From Gnetum montanum (taxonomy: Eukaryota; Streptophyta; Gnetopsida; Gnetales; Gnetaceae), in NCBI GenBank assembly GCA_015680685.1, contig MNCI01030702.1:164180-223885 (forward strand): DNA of 59,706 bases, given 5' to 3'. Within the stretch, counting starts at the first letter, position 1, and every line of letters starts with the position of its first letter. Positions 35,830 through 48,454 of the stretch are shown piece after piece. Position numbers and translations under genes: made by a program. The notes under the pieces were generated by a model, which made no database searches, was not told the origin of the DNA, and saw only the letters and a list, made by a program, of their open reading frames with translations.

Positions 35830-36671
35830 TGATGAGCAGCAGGTACCCCCTATGACCAACCATATGAATCACAAGTGTTCACACACAATCCAGTCACATT
35901 CTGTGGATGGGACTAGTTGTGGCATCTAGATCGTTATGCCTTGATTATAGTTTACTGTCTTCCCACTTGGACTGGTGGTGGCTTTGTCACATATGGTTTA
36001 GTCCAAAGTGAGGCATATGGTTATTGATGTTGTTTTGGCCTTATGCTACTTCTAATGATAATAGAGAAATTAATTATTTAATCTAATTAACAATAGGAAG
36101 ATAAAGTCTATACTAGCCTACGGGCAATGAGTGTCTGTTCCCAACTTGTCGTACATGTCCTGAACCATGTAGCCACTACTAGGATTACCAAGCACTGTGC
36201 TACTAGGTGAATGAAGTGATAATGCTACTAGGATTACCAAGAAAATATGTGTTTATGCTCGAAACTGGTTGCACTCATTCTAGTAATTTATTAACTTGCA
36301 TGAAATGTAAATATCAACTAAGTACATGAAATATAAATTACATTAAAAGTAAATATAATCTAAGTCAAAGTGCTGTAATGAATAAGAATCAATCTCAATC
36401 TTATTGTTTTTCATGGAATGTGTCCAAGTACATTGTCACTCAAATAAGACACCATACAACTAACTTAGATCCACACTATGGGCACTCACTCACTATTCTC
36501 TAAGGCTATGAAAACAAACTACAAGAATCTACCTAAGGTTGGAATGAAAAATTATTCAGATCATGTCCCAAAGTGCTATATTTATAAGAAAGCACACATC
36601 CCGTGATATCAAATATTTGATAATGTAACTTGTGCTCTGATATTAGGGCCTATGTAAAATACGATTCATCA
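35830..36671 (-). mobile_element. 3' LTR of element D
   Basis: 842 bp, tgatgagcag to attcatca. It aligns end to end with 41414-42269. The minus-strand TATA CTTATAAATATA (about 36577-36588) lies about 85 bp from the LTR start. Confidence 0.88.
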
Positions 36672-38829
36672 TACACCCATGATTGAATGAAAACTCTTTC
36701 TCGAGTGAACAAAAGGAGGAACACATTCTTTATAAAATATTGGAAAGGTATGGAATTATTGACTAACTAATTGACACAAAAATTGACTCTGAGTGCCAAA
36801 TTACAAAATTTTATTTGAGTGGATATAGAAAAAATGATAAAGTGAGAAAAAGACTAGAAAAACATTGAATATTACAAAATTTGCAAAGGTCTTCAAAAAG
36901 ATACTAAAGATGATTCTTCTTGCTGCCACTAGTAGTGACAAACTTCAATCCTTGATTGTTATGTTGATGCTTCTCTAGTTATGTAGAATGTTCTTGAAGG
37001 ATGGACTGAAATTTCTTCTCATCGTCCCATGGATCTAGCAATTATGTGATGTTTGAGCTATTATCCTGTCTATGCTACGATTTGTCCATGGGCATATCCT
37101 TCATTGTCCATCTCTTGGCTTCATTTTTGTGCCTAGAAAAATACCTTCTTCCTTAGGCATTTCTTTTAGCATCACCTACAATCACCAAAGGACCAACATT
37201 AGTTTTAGTAGATTTTTCTTAATAATTAACCCTTTTCAGATCCCTTAGTTTGCCTTTAAGCACAAGGTGATGATAGCGTACTATGCCCAAGGTTATGAGG
37301 TAACTAAAATCATCAAGTTGTTTACCTTATTTTGGTCAATTACCATTAGTTACCACAATGTTCGAAAATAGGATGTTAGAAAAAATTAAAAAAATTAAAA
37401 ATGAACATCCTTAGCCCCAATGACTAATAAGTGTAACTTCAAAAGCACACAAGTTTTTAAATAATGATAACAAAAGGTCTAATGTAGAAGATGCCCAAGA
37501 AATTTTTTGGAGGTTGAAGGATATTGAGATAGAGAAGTAGGAAAAATTAATTAAAATTGATGAGAAGTAGTCCCAAAATCATGCATAAATTCAAAGAAAT
37601 CATCACAAATGTTTGGAAAGATGTAAAGGTTAGTTCAAAGCCATGATCAACAAAACTTATGCAAGTGGGTCCTCCCCAAAGTAGGCTCTTGCGATAATGC
37701 CCTTGCATAACCACTTCTAGACGTGTGTGTGGGCATCTTAGAAGTTAATTGTAGAGCATGTCTTTGTTCTAAACAACACACAATTGTTGTGGTTGGGATG
37801 TTGCACTATACTACACAAAACCAAAAGGCTCATAATTGTATGCAGTAGTGAGGTGAATAATGGGATGAGAATGGATTGTATAGATTGGGATGTAAGGTGC
37901 TTTACCATGTCAGCAATAGGCTCTTATGTCAAATGTGATTAAAATGATCTACATACCTATTCGTCCAAGTTTAGACCAAGTCCATCCCATGACTAGTGAC
38001 CTTGCATTGATGTGTTCCCTCCTGCCTACCACCATGAGTTCACAACCACCTCAAAGAACAATCATCACTAAAAAAAAAGACAAGAAGGAAGGATGGGCCT
38101 TAGTTAGGGGGAAGTCTTCAAGCATTGGTGACATATCATTCCAACCTCATAACTAGTGCTTATAGCCCATTAATGTGTCTAAGGGGTTCGATTTGAATTT
38201 TCATTATTGTTGTTTTTATATTTTTATGATTTTGGATGAAAACCACACCATGCAAAGACTTTTAGCTTCTTGTTATTGGTTGACAATGGAGTGATGATAT
38301 GTTCCATGAGTCATAAACCACATAAAAGAAGCTAAGAAGAGAACCCAGAAAATCCCCTTAAGATCACACCCTTATCGTTCCCACTTGGTTGTTTCCTTTT
38401 TCTTCAAGGTACAATGATCATTGATTGATTTTAGCTTCATGAAAGAGGCATCAAATTACTTTCATGAAAAATATCTTTTATTCAGAGAACTAGAGGGATG
38501 GATGAGGTCATCTCACTGCTTCAAACAATTAGTTACCCAATCATCTTGATAGCATAGCACAAAAACCCAACACATAGTGTTGACTTCTACATCATGAATT
38601 TGCAATATTATTAACAAAAACATAAAAAGATATCCATACAACATAAAGAAAATAACTCAAGGAAAGAAATAAATATAAAGAAATGAAAAATATTAAGAAA
38701 TGAAAAGCATATGAAGAATTAGAAAATTTTAGAAGAAATAGGAAAATGATAAAAAATTGTAAAAAAAAAGGTAAAAAAAAACACTTATTATTTCTTGATT
38801 TAGGATGGGGCATCTCCCCCACGACTAAG
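36672..38829 (-). other. Non-coding 3' block of element D with purine tracts at both ends
   Basis: The terminal tract at 36672-36684 (minus AATCATGGGTGTA) abuts the LTR. The internal tract at 38810-38829 reads CTTAGTCGTGGGGGAGATGC. Between them the sequence is homologous to the blocks in B, C and E and has no convincing ORF. Confidence 0.6.
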
Positions 38830-38899
38830 CTCTTGATCACGAGAAGAATTAATAAGTGGTTTGTCTAGTTCCATGCATCTTTGAAACAATTTTACACTC

Positions 38900-41290
38900 T
38901 TATTTCCAAGCCACTAGGTGTCTTCTCATTTAGTGGCTACTATGTAAACTAGTTTTTACTCATACACTTGTTTTTGAACTTTATGGTGGGTTGATATAGG
39001 GGTTGTGTTAATGTTTTGAACTTCTAGCCCACAACTACATCCTTTATCATTATTAGTAATGCATGGAGGTTTCTGTCTTTGCACAATGATAGGTTTATGT
39101 ATTGTGTTGAAGTGGTAATGGTTGCTAGCTTCTGCGTATGATTAGGAGACATTATTCTGAAGAAGAAGGGTGTTGCACCAGATTGGCCTTGTGTTGGTGT
39201 TGATGTGCTAGTAGGTGTGCTTATGTGTGGAAACCATCCTAAAGAAAGAACGTTTCTAGGGTAGTGGTTGAGATCTACTAGCATTCTGATTTTCATGTAT
39301 GTTCATAGCACAAGTGGCATTCTTTTGTTGATGTTGTGGTGTCAAACCTTCTTGTGTTGTTGGTGGCATCATGTGGTGAAGGAAAGTATGAAAATGTTGA
39401 GAAGGTGGTGGAGGGTAAGAGGCCTACGGTGGTGATCCCATAGAAGGTGCTACAGGTTTATGATAATCAAGAGAGTGGTAGTAGTGATTTGAGGTAGAGG
39501 AAGTAGAACTAGTTGGGGAAATAGGTTGTTGAACATAATATTTGTATGGGTCTAGCTAGCAGTAAGGATAGTGCTAGTTTGATGATAGCCTCCCCCATGA
39601 TTGTGGGTCTTGCCATTGTGTTTGATAGCAGTTTTGAGGTTGACAAGAAGTCCCATTAGGATAGTACAATTGGTTGTAAAATTGTCTATAATTACCTTGT
39701 GAAAAAGGTAATTTCCTAAGCATTTTCTTTTGTACAAACTTGGAATTCAACGCAAAAGCCTAATACTCATGTATATGTAGCATGACTGGGAAATAGCCCT
39801 CTAGGTAATCATATAGGCAAATGTCACATCCATAATCATCTTCTCTGGTTGAGTTTATAGCCTCTTCACCTATAGTCATTTTTCCTTTTTGGCAATAAGT
39901 GTTCCTGCTAGTTTCTTGATTCTTTTTTCTCTTCTTGTTTTGATCACTTAATTCTTTTTGTGTTACTCTTTCCTTTATGGTTTTCACGTAAGTTGTGACT
40001 TTGTCATTCATCAACTCCCACATCTTATCTATCCTTACTTCAAGCTCATCGATAAAATTTTGTATTAGCAAGGATTTTTGTGAAATCACCTCATCAAAAG
40101 ATGTCTCTTTTTCCTCATCATAGATATGGACCCTCTTCTTTTGAAGAGTTGGATCCTAGTTATATTCCTCTACATTTGCTCATTTACATAGCTCTCCTTC
40201 TTCTTTTGTTGTCGACTAGATTAGCCTTTGTATCTAATGGGTTTTCAATTCAGATAACCAACCTTGGGCATAAATCCTAAGGGTCTCCCTCATTTGATTA
40301 CAAAGACCATCTATGATGTGGAAAAGTTGCTCTTTTTGAGAGAAATCATGTTTAAGACATCTATGTAGTAGCAAATACTATCTATCCTAGGTCACATCCA
40401 AGGGTTCATGATTTTCTTGCTTTCATCCTTGTATTTGTTTTCTCAAGTTAGAAACTCTTGCATAGGTTTGGTATTTTTCATTGAAAAGTTCTAGCATTGT
40501 GGACCATCAATGAATGAAATTTGGTTCTAATGATCTATACCAACTTTTAGCTTCATCAACTAGTGTCCTAGGAAAGAGCTTAAGCTTTTTCCACTTACAT
40601 TCTATATTTTGCAAGGCATAGGCATCATGGAAGGCTTGTAAATGGTGTTTTTGGTTAGAATTACAACCTTCCATAAATTTAGGAATGTTGTCCATATCAA
40701 GCTATCTGATGTGATTGTCCCTTTGATGCCTTTAAGGTATTCGAACTACCTCCCAAATCTGTCATGCTCCTAGTAGCCAATAACAGTTCATTATTATTAG
40801 ACATGTCATGTTGATAATCTCTATTTCTATTTGTCTAATAGTGATGATTTTATCTATGCTCATTTTGATTTCTTTGATCTTATCCTTGGGTTTGATTTCT
40901 ATTTTCATTTAGACGCTATAGAGGAGCCCTATCTCTATACCTACATTCATCTCTGTTAGACCTAGACATTGAAGAGGAAGAGGAAGATGAGGAACATGGA
41001 GAATCGCCATGGCTTATATATTTTTCCCCCTGGTCCCTTGATTTATCTTTTCTAGGTTTAGAGGAGGTTCTAGGCCTTAAGGCCCTCCTTATTCTAATAC
41101 TTTTTCCATCTCCATTAGGATTTTCTGTACCGATTGAACATAGTTCTTACATGTAGTAAGAGTGGAAATGAGCATATGAAATCCTTGCTTGAGGTTGTTC
41201 TCTCCAATTCTCTTCAATATAAAACCTATTGTTTCTCCTATGAGAGTTTTCATCATATGATGCATTATTGGTCCTATGTGAAGAAGACAT
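38900..41290 (-). pseudogene. Gag remnant of element D
   Basis: ATG at 41290 opens MSSSHRTNNASYDENSHRR. A Ser/Arg/Asp-rich section (SPCSSSSSSSMSR, RYRDRAPL) follows at about 41010-40910. The capsid core is at about 40695-40300 (MDNIPKF, AFHDAYALQNIECKWKKL, LFPRTLVDEAKSWYRSLEP). The finger near 39835-39795 is decayed (CDICLYDYLEGY). A Pro/Thr/Ser-rich linker follows to about 39000. Its N-terminus matches element E rather than A, B or C, so D and E share their own gag subtype. Confidence 0.75.
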
Positions 41291-41413
41291 GGTTTTAATG
41301 TGTGTGACTTAAAATATTAATATTTTTTAAAAGATAAATTGTTAACACTTTTACAACAATTGTGTATAATATAACTAATCAAGATAACTAGCACCATCCA
41401 GCAACAGTGCCAA

Positions 41414-42269
41414 TGATGAGTGGCAGGTAGCCCCTATGCCCAACCATACGAATCACAAGCATTCACACATGATTTGATTGAATTTTGTGAATCGAACTAG
41501 TTGTGGCATCTAGATCGTTATGCCTTAATCATAGTTCGCTATCTTCCAACTTTGACTAGTGGTAGCTTTGTCATGTATGGTTTAGTCCAAAGTGAGGCAT
41601 ATGATTATTAATGTTGTTTTGGCCTTATGCTACTTCCAACGATAATAGAAAAATTAATTATTTAACCTAATTAACAATGAAAAGATAAAGTCTAATCTAG
41701 CCTATAGGCGATGAGTGTCCATTCCCAGCTTTCCATACATGTTCTAAACCCATGTATCCACTACTGGGATTACCAAGTGCTACACTATTGGGTGAACCAA
41801 GTGATAACACTACTGGGATTACCAAGTGAATACATGTTTATGCTCAAACCTAGTCACATTCATTTTGCTAATTGATTAACTTGTGTGAATGTAAATATTA
41901 ACTAAGTACATAAAATATAAATTGCATTAAAAGTAAATCTAATCTAAGTTAAAGTGCTGCAATGAATAAGAATCAATCTCGATCTTATTACCATTAATGG
42001 AATGTGTCTAGGTACATTGCCACTTGAATAAAATGTTGTACAACTAATCAAATCCACATCATGGTCACTCACTAACTATTCTTTAAGACTATAGAAACAA
42101 ACTACAAGAGTGTACCTAAGGTTGGAATGAAGGGTTATTCAAATCATGCCCCCAAACTGTTGTATTTATAAATAGGCACACATCTTGCAATATCAGATAT
42201 CTAATAATACAACTTGTGCTATGATATCGAGGATCTGAGATTGAGGCCTTTGCAAAATACAATTCATTA
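41414..42269 (-). mobile_element. 5' LTR of element D
   Basis: 856 bp, tgatgagtgg to aattcatta (CA changed to TA), followed by target duplication attag. The minus-strand TATA TATAAATA is near 42163. Confidence 0.88.
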
Positions 42270-42339
42270 ATTAGCTATATTACCTAGACTTTTAATGACC
42301 TTTTTACCCATCTTAAGATATTGATTTTGGTAGTGTAAC

Positions 42340-43397
42340 TAATAAGACCTAATATGTCAAGTAGTTGAGTCATTTGGACATGATGAAGCATCATTTTGTC
42401 AAGTGTATCAATTGGTTAAGATATTGTAGTTGCTATATCGTAGATGCTACATTGCATCAACATTGTAGCATACATGTTGATGTGCCCTGGTTGCTACATC
42501 ATAGATGTTATATTGCATATGCTACAACTTAGCTATGTCGATGCATCTTTGTCAATGCATCCCCATTAATGCATCCTCGTTGACGTAGGCAAATGCATTA
42601 ATGCATTCTTGTCAATGTAATGTCTGTATTTTCCTATATATATATATATATGCAAGCACCCACCATACATATGGCACCATTTGATCAATAGTGTAGTTGA
42701 ACTCTTATAGTTAGTTTCTATAATCTTAGCAAATAGTCAGTGAGTGCCCATAGTATGGATTTGAGTTAGTTGTATAGCGTCTTATTCAAGTGGCATTGTA
42801 CCTAGATACATTTCATGAATGATGATAAGATCAAGATTAATTCATATTCATTGTAGCATTTTAACTTAGAATAGATTTACTTTTAAGGCAATTTACTTTT
42901 GATGTACTTAGTTAATATTTACATTTTCATGAACATTAATCAATTGGCAGAATAAGCGTGACCAATTTTGAGCATAGACACATATTCGCTTGGTAATCTC
43001 AATAGCATTATTGCTTGGTTCACCTAGTAGCATAACACTTGGTAAGCCCAGTAGTGGGTATGTGAGTTTAGGATGTGTACAACAAGCTGGGAATGAACAC
43101 TCATTGCCCTGAGAATAGTTTAGGATTTATCTTCTTGTTATTAATTAGATTAAATAATTATTTTCATACCTTTATATAACTTAGCTGTAGTCACACAACA
43201 TCAATAATAATATGCCTCCCTTTGGACTAAACTATACATGACAAATTTACCACTCATTCAAGTGGGAAGATAGCAACCTACGATCAATGTTTAATGATCT
43301 AGATACCACACTAGTCCCATCCATAGAATTTGAATGGATTACATATGAACACTTGTGATCCATATGGTTGGCCGTAGGGGATACTTGCTACTCATCA
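42340..43397 (+). mobile_element. 5' LTR of element E
   Basis: 1058 bp, taataagacc (TG changed to TA) to gctactcatca. Its U3 (42390-42620) is longer than in D and holds repeated tatcgtagatgctacattgcat- and tcgatgcatc-type motifs. A (ta)n run at 42638-42651 sits at the TATA position. Confidence 0.9.
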
Positions 43398-43417
43398 TTG
43401 GCATAGTTTTCGGGGAT
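43398..43417 (+). other. Primer binding site of element E (tRNA-Asp type)
   Basis: ttggcatagttttcggggat directly follows the LTR, compared with TGGCGCCGTTGCCGGGGAT. The differences fit decay of the shared tRNA-Asp site. Confidence 0.7.
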
Positions 43418-44193
43418 GGTGGTAGTGATCTAGATTAGTTATATTCTAAATGATCACTGTGAAAGCATTGACAATTTATCTTTTAGGAAATATTACTATT
43501 TTAAGTCACATGAAAATTATTAAATAAAAACATGTCTCCTTCACATGGGGCCTATAGTCTATCACATGATGAGAACACTAATAGTATTAATGATAGGATC
43601 TATATTGAAGAGAATTAGAGTAAAGCACTATAAGTAGGAGTCTCATATGCTCATTCTAACCCTTACTATATTCAAAGAGTATGTTCAACTAATGCATACA
43701 ACCTTAGAGGGGATGGAACAAGTTCTAGAACAAGGAGGATCTCAAGGCCTATGACCTCCTCCAAACCTAAAAGAGATGAATCAAGGGATCGTAGGGAAAG
43801 ATATAGGATCCATGGCAATTCTTCCAATTCACCATCTTTCTCATCATCTTCAACGTTTGGTTTTGATAAACATGAATGTAGGTATAGAGATAGAGATATA
43901 CCAAGGGATCAAGATGAAGATAGAAATGAAAATCAAAGAAAAATACAAGGTATCAGATGGAGCATAGACAAAATCATCATAATTAGACAAATAGAAATAG
44001 AGATTATCAACACAACATGTTTGATGATGAAGAATCCTTATTGGCTTCTAAAATCATGATACAGATCATGGAAATAGTTAGAATATGCCACAAGCATCAA
44101 AGGGAAAGCCACATTAAATAGCTTGATATGAACAACATTCCTAAATTTAAGGGAGACTATAATTTGGATCCACAACATCTTTTACAAGCCTTC

Positions 44194-46077
44194 TGTCATG
44201 ATCCTCTGAGCTCCTAATGCCAAGGCTCATGTGTAGGCATGCACAAGCTACGGCTAGTCCACACTGAGGGTGTGGAAAGTCATCTTTTCCCTACAGATGC
44301 ATGCAGAGCATGCGCATAGTAAGTGTGCTAGGTAACTAAAGTTACCTAAACAGATGGAGCCAGGGGTGACCCATGCAAAGAGGCTACAGATGAACTAATC
44401 CAAATGCAGTGCATGCACATCTGTTACCATTGGGTGTGGTGCATGTGAGGGGCTAAATCTGGATGCGTCTAGACGTAGCACATGCACACTTGCTATGGCT
44501 AGTTTGGGCTATGCAGAGATTAGAACTACATGGGCCCTGATTCTATGATGCTAGTAGATATGTAGGCAGCCAAGATTGGATGTCTTGGTGCAGTGCCAGT
44601 TTGGTGTGAGGCCAAACCACCCTCCTGTGTAAGCTATAGGAGGTAGCACCAGTTATGAGAGCATACTGGCAAGGCTGAGAATGCCCATGCCTATCAGAGG
44701 TGCCAGTGCACCTTTGATGAACGGTTGTAGTGCTAGTCACAGGAGTGTGCTAGCCAAGTCAGGAATGCCCGTGCCTAAAGATGAGATGTGCATTGTTGCA
44801 TTCATTGTGAGTATCTGGCTAGGTGTGGGGGCACTTAGCACTATCACCAGGTGAGAAAAATTAGCCATTGCGATTCACCCGATGACAGTTGGTATCGAAG
44901 CAAGGAGGACCTTGCTAAGTCAAAGGAGTCGACTCACAAACTACTTGTTCCAAGGGAAGGATGGTAGTGAAATGGACCACATGGGAGCGTGGCGAGGAGT
45001 TGATCCAACTCCTACTCAAAGGGACTTCCGATGAGGACGTCAGACTACTCATCTGATGGGGGTGGGTTTATCACGATCCTTTGAGCTCTTGATGCCAAGG
45101 CTCGTGTGCAAGCGTGCACGAGCTACAGCTGGTCCACACTCGGGGTGTGGAAAGTCATCTGTTCCCTACATATGCATGTAGAACGCATGCATAGCAAGTG
45201 TGCTAGGTAACTAGAGTTACCTAAACAGATGGAGCCAGGGGCGACGCATGCAAAGAGGCTACAGATGGACTAATCCAAATCTAGTGCATGCACATCTGTT
45301 ACCATTGGGTGCGGCGCATGTGAGGGGCTGCATCTAGATGCATCCAGACGTAGTGCATGCACACTTGCTATGGCTAGTTTAGGCTATGCAGAGATTAGAA
45401 CTACATGGGCCCTGATTCTACGATGCTAGTAGATATGTAGGTAGCCAAGATTGGATGTCTTGGTGTGGTGTTGGTCTAGTGCGAGGCCAGACAACCCTCC
45501 TATGTAAGCTACAGGAGGTAGCGCCAGTTACGAGAGCGTACTGGCAAGGTCGGGAATGCCCGTGCCTATCAGAGGTGCCAGTGTACCTTTGATGAATGGT
45601 TGTAGTGCTAGTCACAGGAGTGTGCTAGCCAGGCCAGGAATTGTCGTGCCTAAAGACGAGATGTGCATTATTTTGTTCATTGTGAGTAGTTGGCTAGGTG
45701 TGGGGGCACTTAGCGCTATCACCCGGTGAGAAAAATTAGCTGCTGCGATTCACCCGATGACAGTACATCCCATCTTGGTGCGGTGCCAGTATGGTGCGAG
45801 GCTAGACCACCCTCCTATGTAAGCTACAAGAGGCAACGCCAGTTATGAGAGTGTATTGGCAAGGCCGAGAATGCCCGTGCCTATCAGAGGTGTCGGTGTA
45901 CCTTTGATGAATGGTTGTAGTGCTAGTCATAGGAATGTGCTAGCCAGGCTGAGAATGCCCATGCCTAAAGATGAGATGTGCATTGTTGCGTTCGTTGCAA
46001 GTAGTTGGCTAGGTGTCGGGGCACTTAGCACTATCACCTGGTGAGAAAAATTATCCACTGTGATTCATCTGGTGACA
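44194..46077 (+). mobile_element. Small LTR element (TRIM/SMART-like) with three LTR copies
   Basis: Inserted in the gag of E with target duplication ccttc (44189-44193 and 46078-46082). LTR1 44194-44887 (694 bp, tgtcatgatc...cccgatgaca), a 181-bp interior, LTR2 45069-45762 (694 bp), then a partial LTR3 about 45768-46077 carrying only the last 310 bp. The interior begins with tggtatcgaagc (44890-44901), a two-mismatch version of the tRNA-iMet PBS TGGTATCAGAGC. It ends with a purine tract gatgggggtggg (45055-45066) and has no coding room. Short open frames inside the LTRs are not genes. Confidence 0.9.
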
Positions 46078-46835
46078 CCTTCCATGATGCCTACATCTTG
46101 CAAAACATCAAAAGTAAGTGGCAATAGTTTAAGCTCTTTCCTAGGATACTAATAGAAGAAGCTAAAAGTTGGTATAGATCATTGGAACCAAATTCAATCC
46201 ACTAGTGGTCCACAATGCTTGAGCTTTTCAAAAAAAAAAAATACCAAACATATACAAGAGTATCTAACCTAAGAAAAAAAATCCAAGGGTGGAAGCAAGA
46301 AAATCATGAATTACTAAATGTAGCCTTGCATAGATACTATTGTTTATTGCATAAATGTCTAGGTCATGAATTTTCTCAAAAAGAGAAGCTTCACCACATC
46401 ATAGATGCACTTTGTAACAAAATAATGAAGACCCTTGGGATCTATGCCCAAGGAAGATTATTAGAGTTGAAAGCCCATAAGATAAAAAGGCTAATTGAAT
46501 AGGTGGAAAGACAAGAAGGAAAGATGTGTAAAATGGAGAGTGTAGAGAAATATAACTAGGATCCAACTCCTCATAAAGAGGAGATCCATATTTATGATTA
46601 GGAAAAAGAGGTAGCTCTTGATGAGTTGATTTTACAGAAAACCTTGCCAATACAAAATTCTATTACTTAGATTGAAGCAAGGGTAGATAAGATGTGGGAG
46701 TTGAATGAAAATTTTACAACTAACTTGAAAATCATAGAAGAGAACATAAAGCAAATAAGATCAAGTGATCAAAACAAGAAGATGAAAAAAGGACAAGAAC
46801 ACAAGTAAGGATACTTATTGGGAAAAAGGAAAAAT

Positions 46836-47402
46836 AATTGTAATAGAAGAGGTTGTAGACTCAAATATAGAGGAGGATGAATGTGACATCTATCAATACA
46901 AACATCCAAAGGACTATTGCCCAATTTTTACATCTACAAGAGTCTAGAGCTTTTGATTGGAATCTTACAATGAAATTATAGAAAATCCTATAATCAATGG
47001 TACTATCCCAGTGGAACTTCTTATCAATCTCAAGACTACTATCAATAATAGTGGCAAAACCCACAATGATGGGGAATGCCATCAATAAACTAGTAATACC
47101 CCTATTGCCAGCTGAACCCTAATTGTAATAGAAGAGGTTGTAGACTCAAATATAGAGGATGAATGTGACATCTATCAATATAAACATCTAAAGGACTATT
47201 GCCCAATTTTTACATCTACAAGAGTCTAGAGATTTTTCTTGGAATCGTACAATGAAATTATAGACAATCCTATAATCAATGGTACTATCCCAGTGGAACT
47301 TCTTATCAATCTCAAGACTACTATCAATAATAGTGGCAAAACCCACAATGATGGGGAATGCCATCAATAAACTAGTAATACCCGTATTGCCAGCTGAACC
47401 CT
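46836..47402 (+). repeat. Tandem duplication of about 285 bp in the element E gag
   Basis: 46836-47120 and 47121-47402 are nearly identical, starting aattgtaatagaagaggttg and ending ..ccagctgaaccct. The second copy lacks 3 bp (gaggaggatg versus gaggatg) and has a handful of substitutions. The unit spans the gag finger, so the finger is present twice. Confidence 0.9.
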
Positions 47403-48435
47403 TACCAATATTATGTTCAACAACCTATTTCTCCTAATGGTTCTACTCCTCTTCCTTAACTTATTACTAGTATTCTCCTGAATATCATCAACTCACAACA
47501 TCTCTTATGGAATCACCATCCCATGCCTCTCATTATCAATCACATCCTTAATACTCATACTTTCCTCCAACATATGTCACCATGAACAATGCAAGAAGGT
47601 TTGACACCACAACCTCAACAGAAGAATGCAACTTGTACTATGAACGTACAAAAGGATAATAGTGCTAGTGGCCCTCAACAAAAGTCTGGGAAACATCATT
47701 TCTTTAGGATAGTTCCCACACATGTGAATCAAACTAATAGGCCTACTATCTCATTAGAACTAGCATAAGGATAATCTAGTGCAACCCCCTTTCTCACAAA
47801 GACAATGTCTCCTAACCCTATGCAAAAGCCTACAACCATTACCACTCTAACACAAAACATAAAAGATGAACCTATCACTGTGAAGAGATGGACATTCCAT
47901 GCATTACTAATAATAATAAAGGATGCAATTGTAGGCTAAAAGTTCAAATTGATAACATGATCCTATACCAAACCACAACAATCTTGAGGAACAAGTGTGT
48001 GTGCAAAACTATGTCTACACAATAGCCACTAATCCAAAAGATTCCCAGTGACCAGAAAATGAGAATACCAAACCATTCAAAAGATGCATAGAAACAACCA
48101 ATCTACTTATTATTTCTAGTCCTAAGAAAATGAACCAAATAGAGGACTTAGAAAAGGACATCTTACACTCTAACTATACACCAGAAGAAATTGTTAAACA
48201 TGAAGACCCAAGAACCAAAATAGAAAATCTAAAAGGAAACATATTTGGATCGTCTAACAAGATCACACTTTCTAGTCTAGGTGAATACATGTCTTCAAAT
48301 GATCAAAACTTGATTATCATCAATGTTAAATATGCTAACTAGCGAAAACTCAAATCACTAATGATGATAAATGGAAAACTTGTGATGTATAACCAAGGGA
48401 ATATGTGGTCCATTTTTTGAATGCTCACCCATGAG

Positions 48436-48454
48436 CTTAGTCATGGGGGAGATG
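48436..48454 (+). other. Internal purine tract of element E (PPT-like)
   Basis: cttagtcatgggggagatg, compared with ttagtcatgggggta at the terminal tract 50161-50175. It marks the point where the pol-deletion junction meets the non-coding block. Confidence 0.6.

Larger units (their letters stand above)
35830..42269 (-). mobile_element. Element D: pol-less non-autonomous LTR retrotransposon
   Basis: Complete ends: target duplication attag at 35825-35829 and 42270-42274, 3' LTR 35830-36671, 5' LTR 41414-42269, a degenerate tRNA-Asp-like PBS just left of 41414, and terminal purine tract 36672-36684. The 4.7-kb interior holds gag (from 41290) and a non-coding 3' block. The RT, RNase H and integrase segment present in B and C is absent: the protease/linker region (about 38900) runs directly into the internal purine tract (38810-38829). 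It is the same family as element E. It could have moved only with enzymes supplied by another element. Confidence 0.88.
43532..48350 (+). pseudogene. Gag and protease-linker remnant of element E
   Basis: ATG 43532 opens MSPSHGAYSLSHDENTNSI. A charged section follows (43751-44059: KRDESRDRRERYR, CRYRDRDIPRDQDEDRNENQ). After the guest element, the capsid core is at 46085-46500 (EAKSWYRSLEPN, LELFKKKKYQTYTRVSNLRK, YYCLLHKCLGHEFSQKEKLH, LGIYAQGRLLELKAHKIKRL). The finger is decayed (CDIYQYKHPKDYC at about 46882) and lies in a tandem duplication. A linker at 48130-48340 reads IEDLEKDILHSNYTPEEIV ... SSLGEYMSSNDQNLIIINVK. Stops throughout. Confidence 0.75.

Noticed and set aside
42638-42651. (ta)n run as a microsatellite of interest
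   Set aside because: Only about seven units and located at the TATA position of the element E LTR; part of the promoter.
43751-44059. 102-codon plus-strand frame rich in Arg, Asp and Ser
   Set aside because: Not a separate RNA-binding protein: it continues the gag frame of element E and matches the same charged section in element D.
44543-45615. Two homologous 65-codon minus-strand frames (MTSTTT.HQR...)
   Set aside because: They lie at the same position in LTR1 and LTR2 of the small nested element. Their similarity reflects LTR identity, not a gene family.
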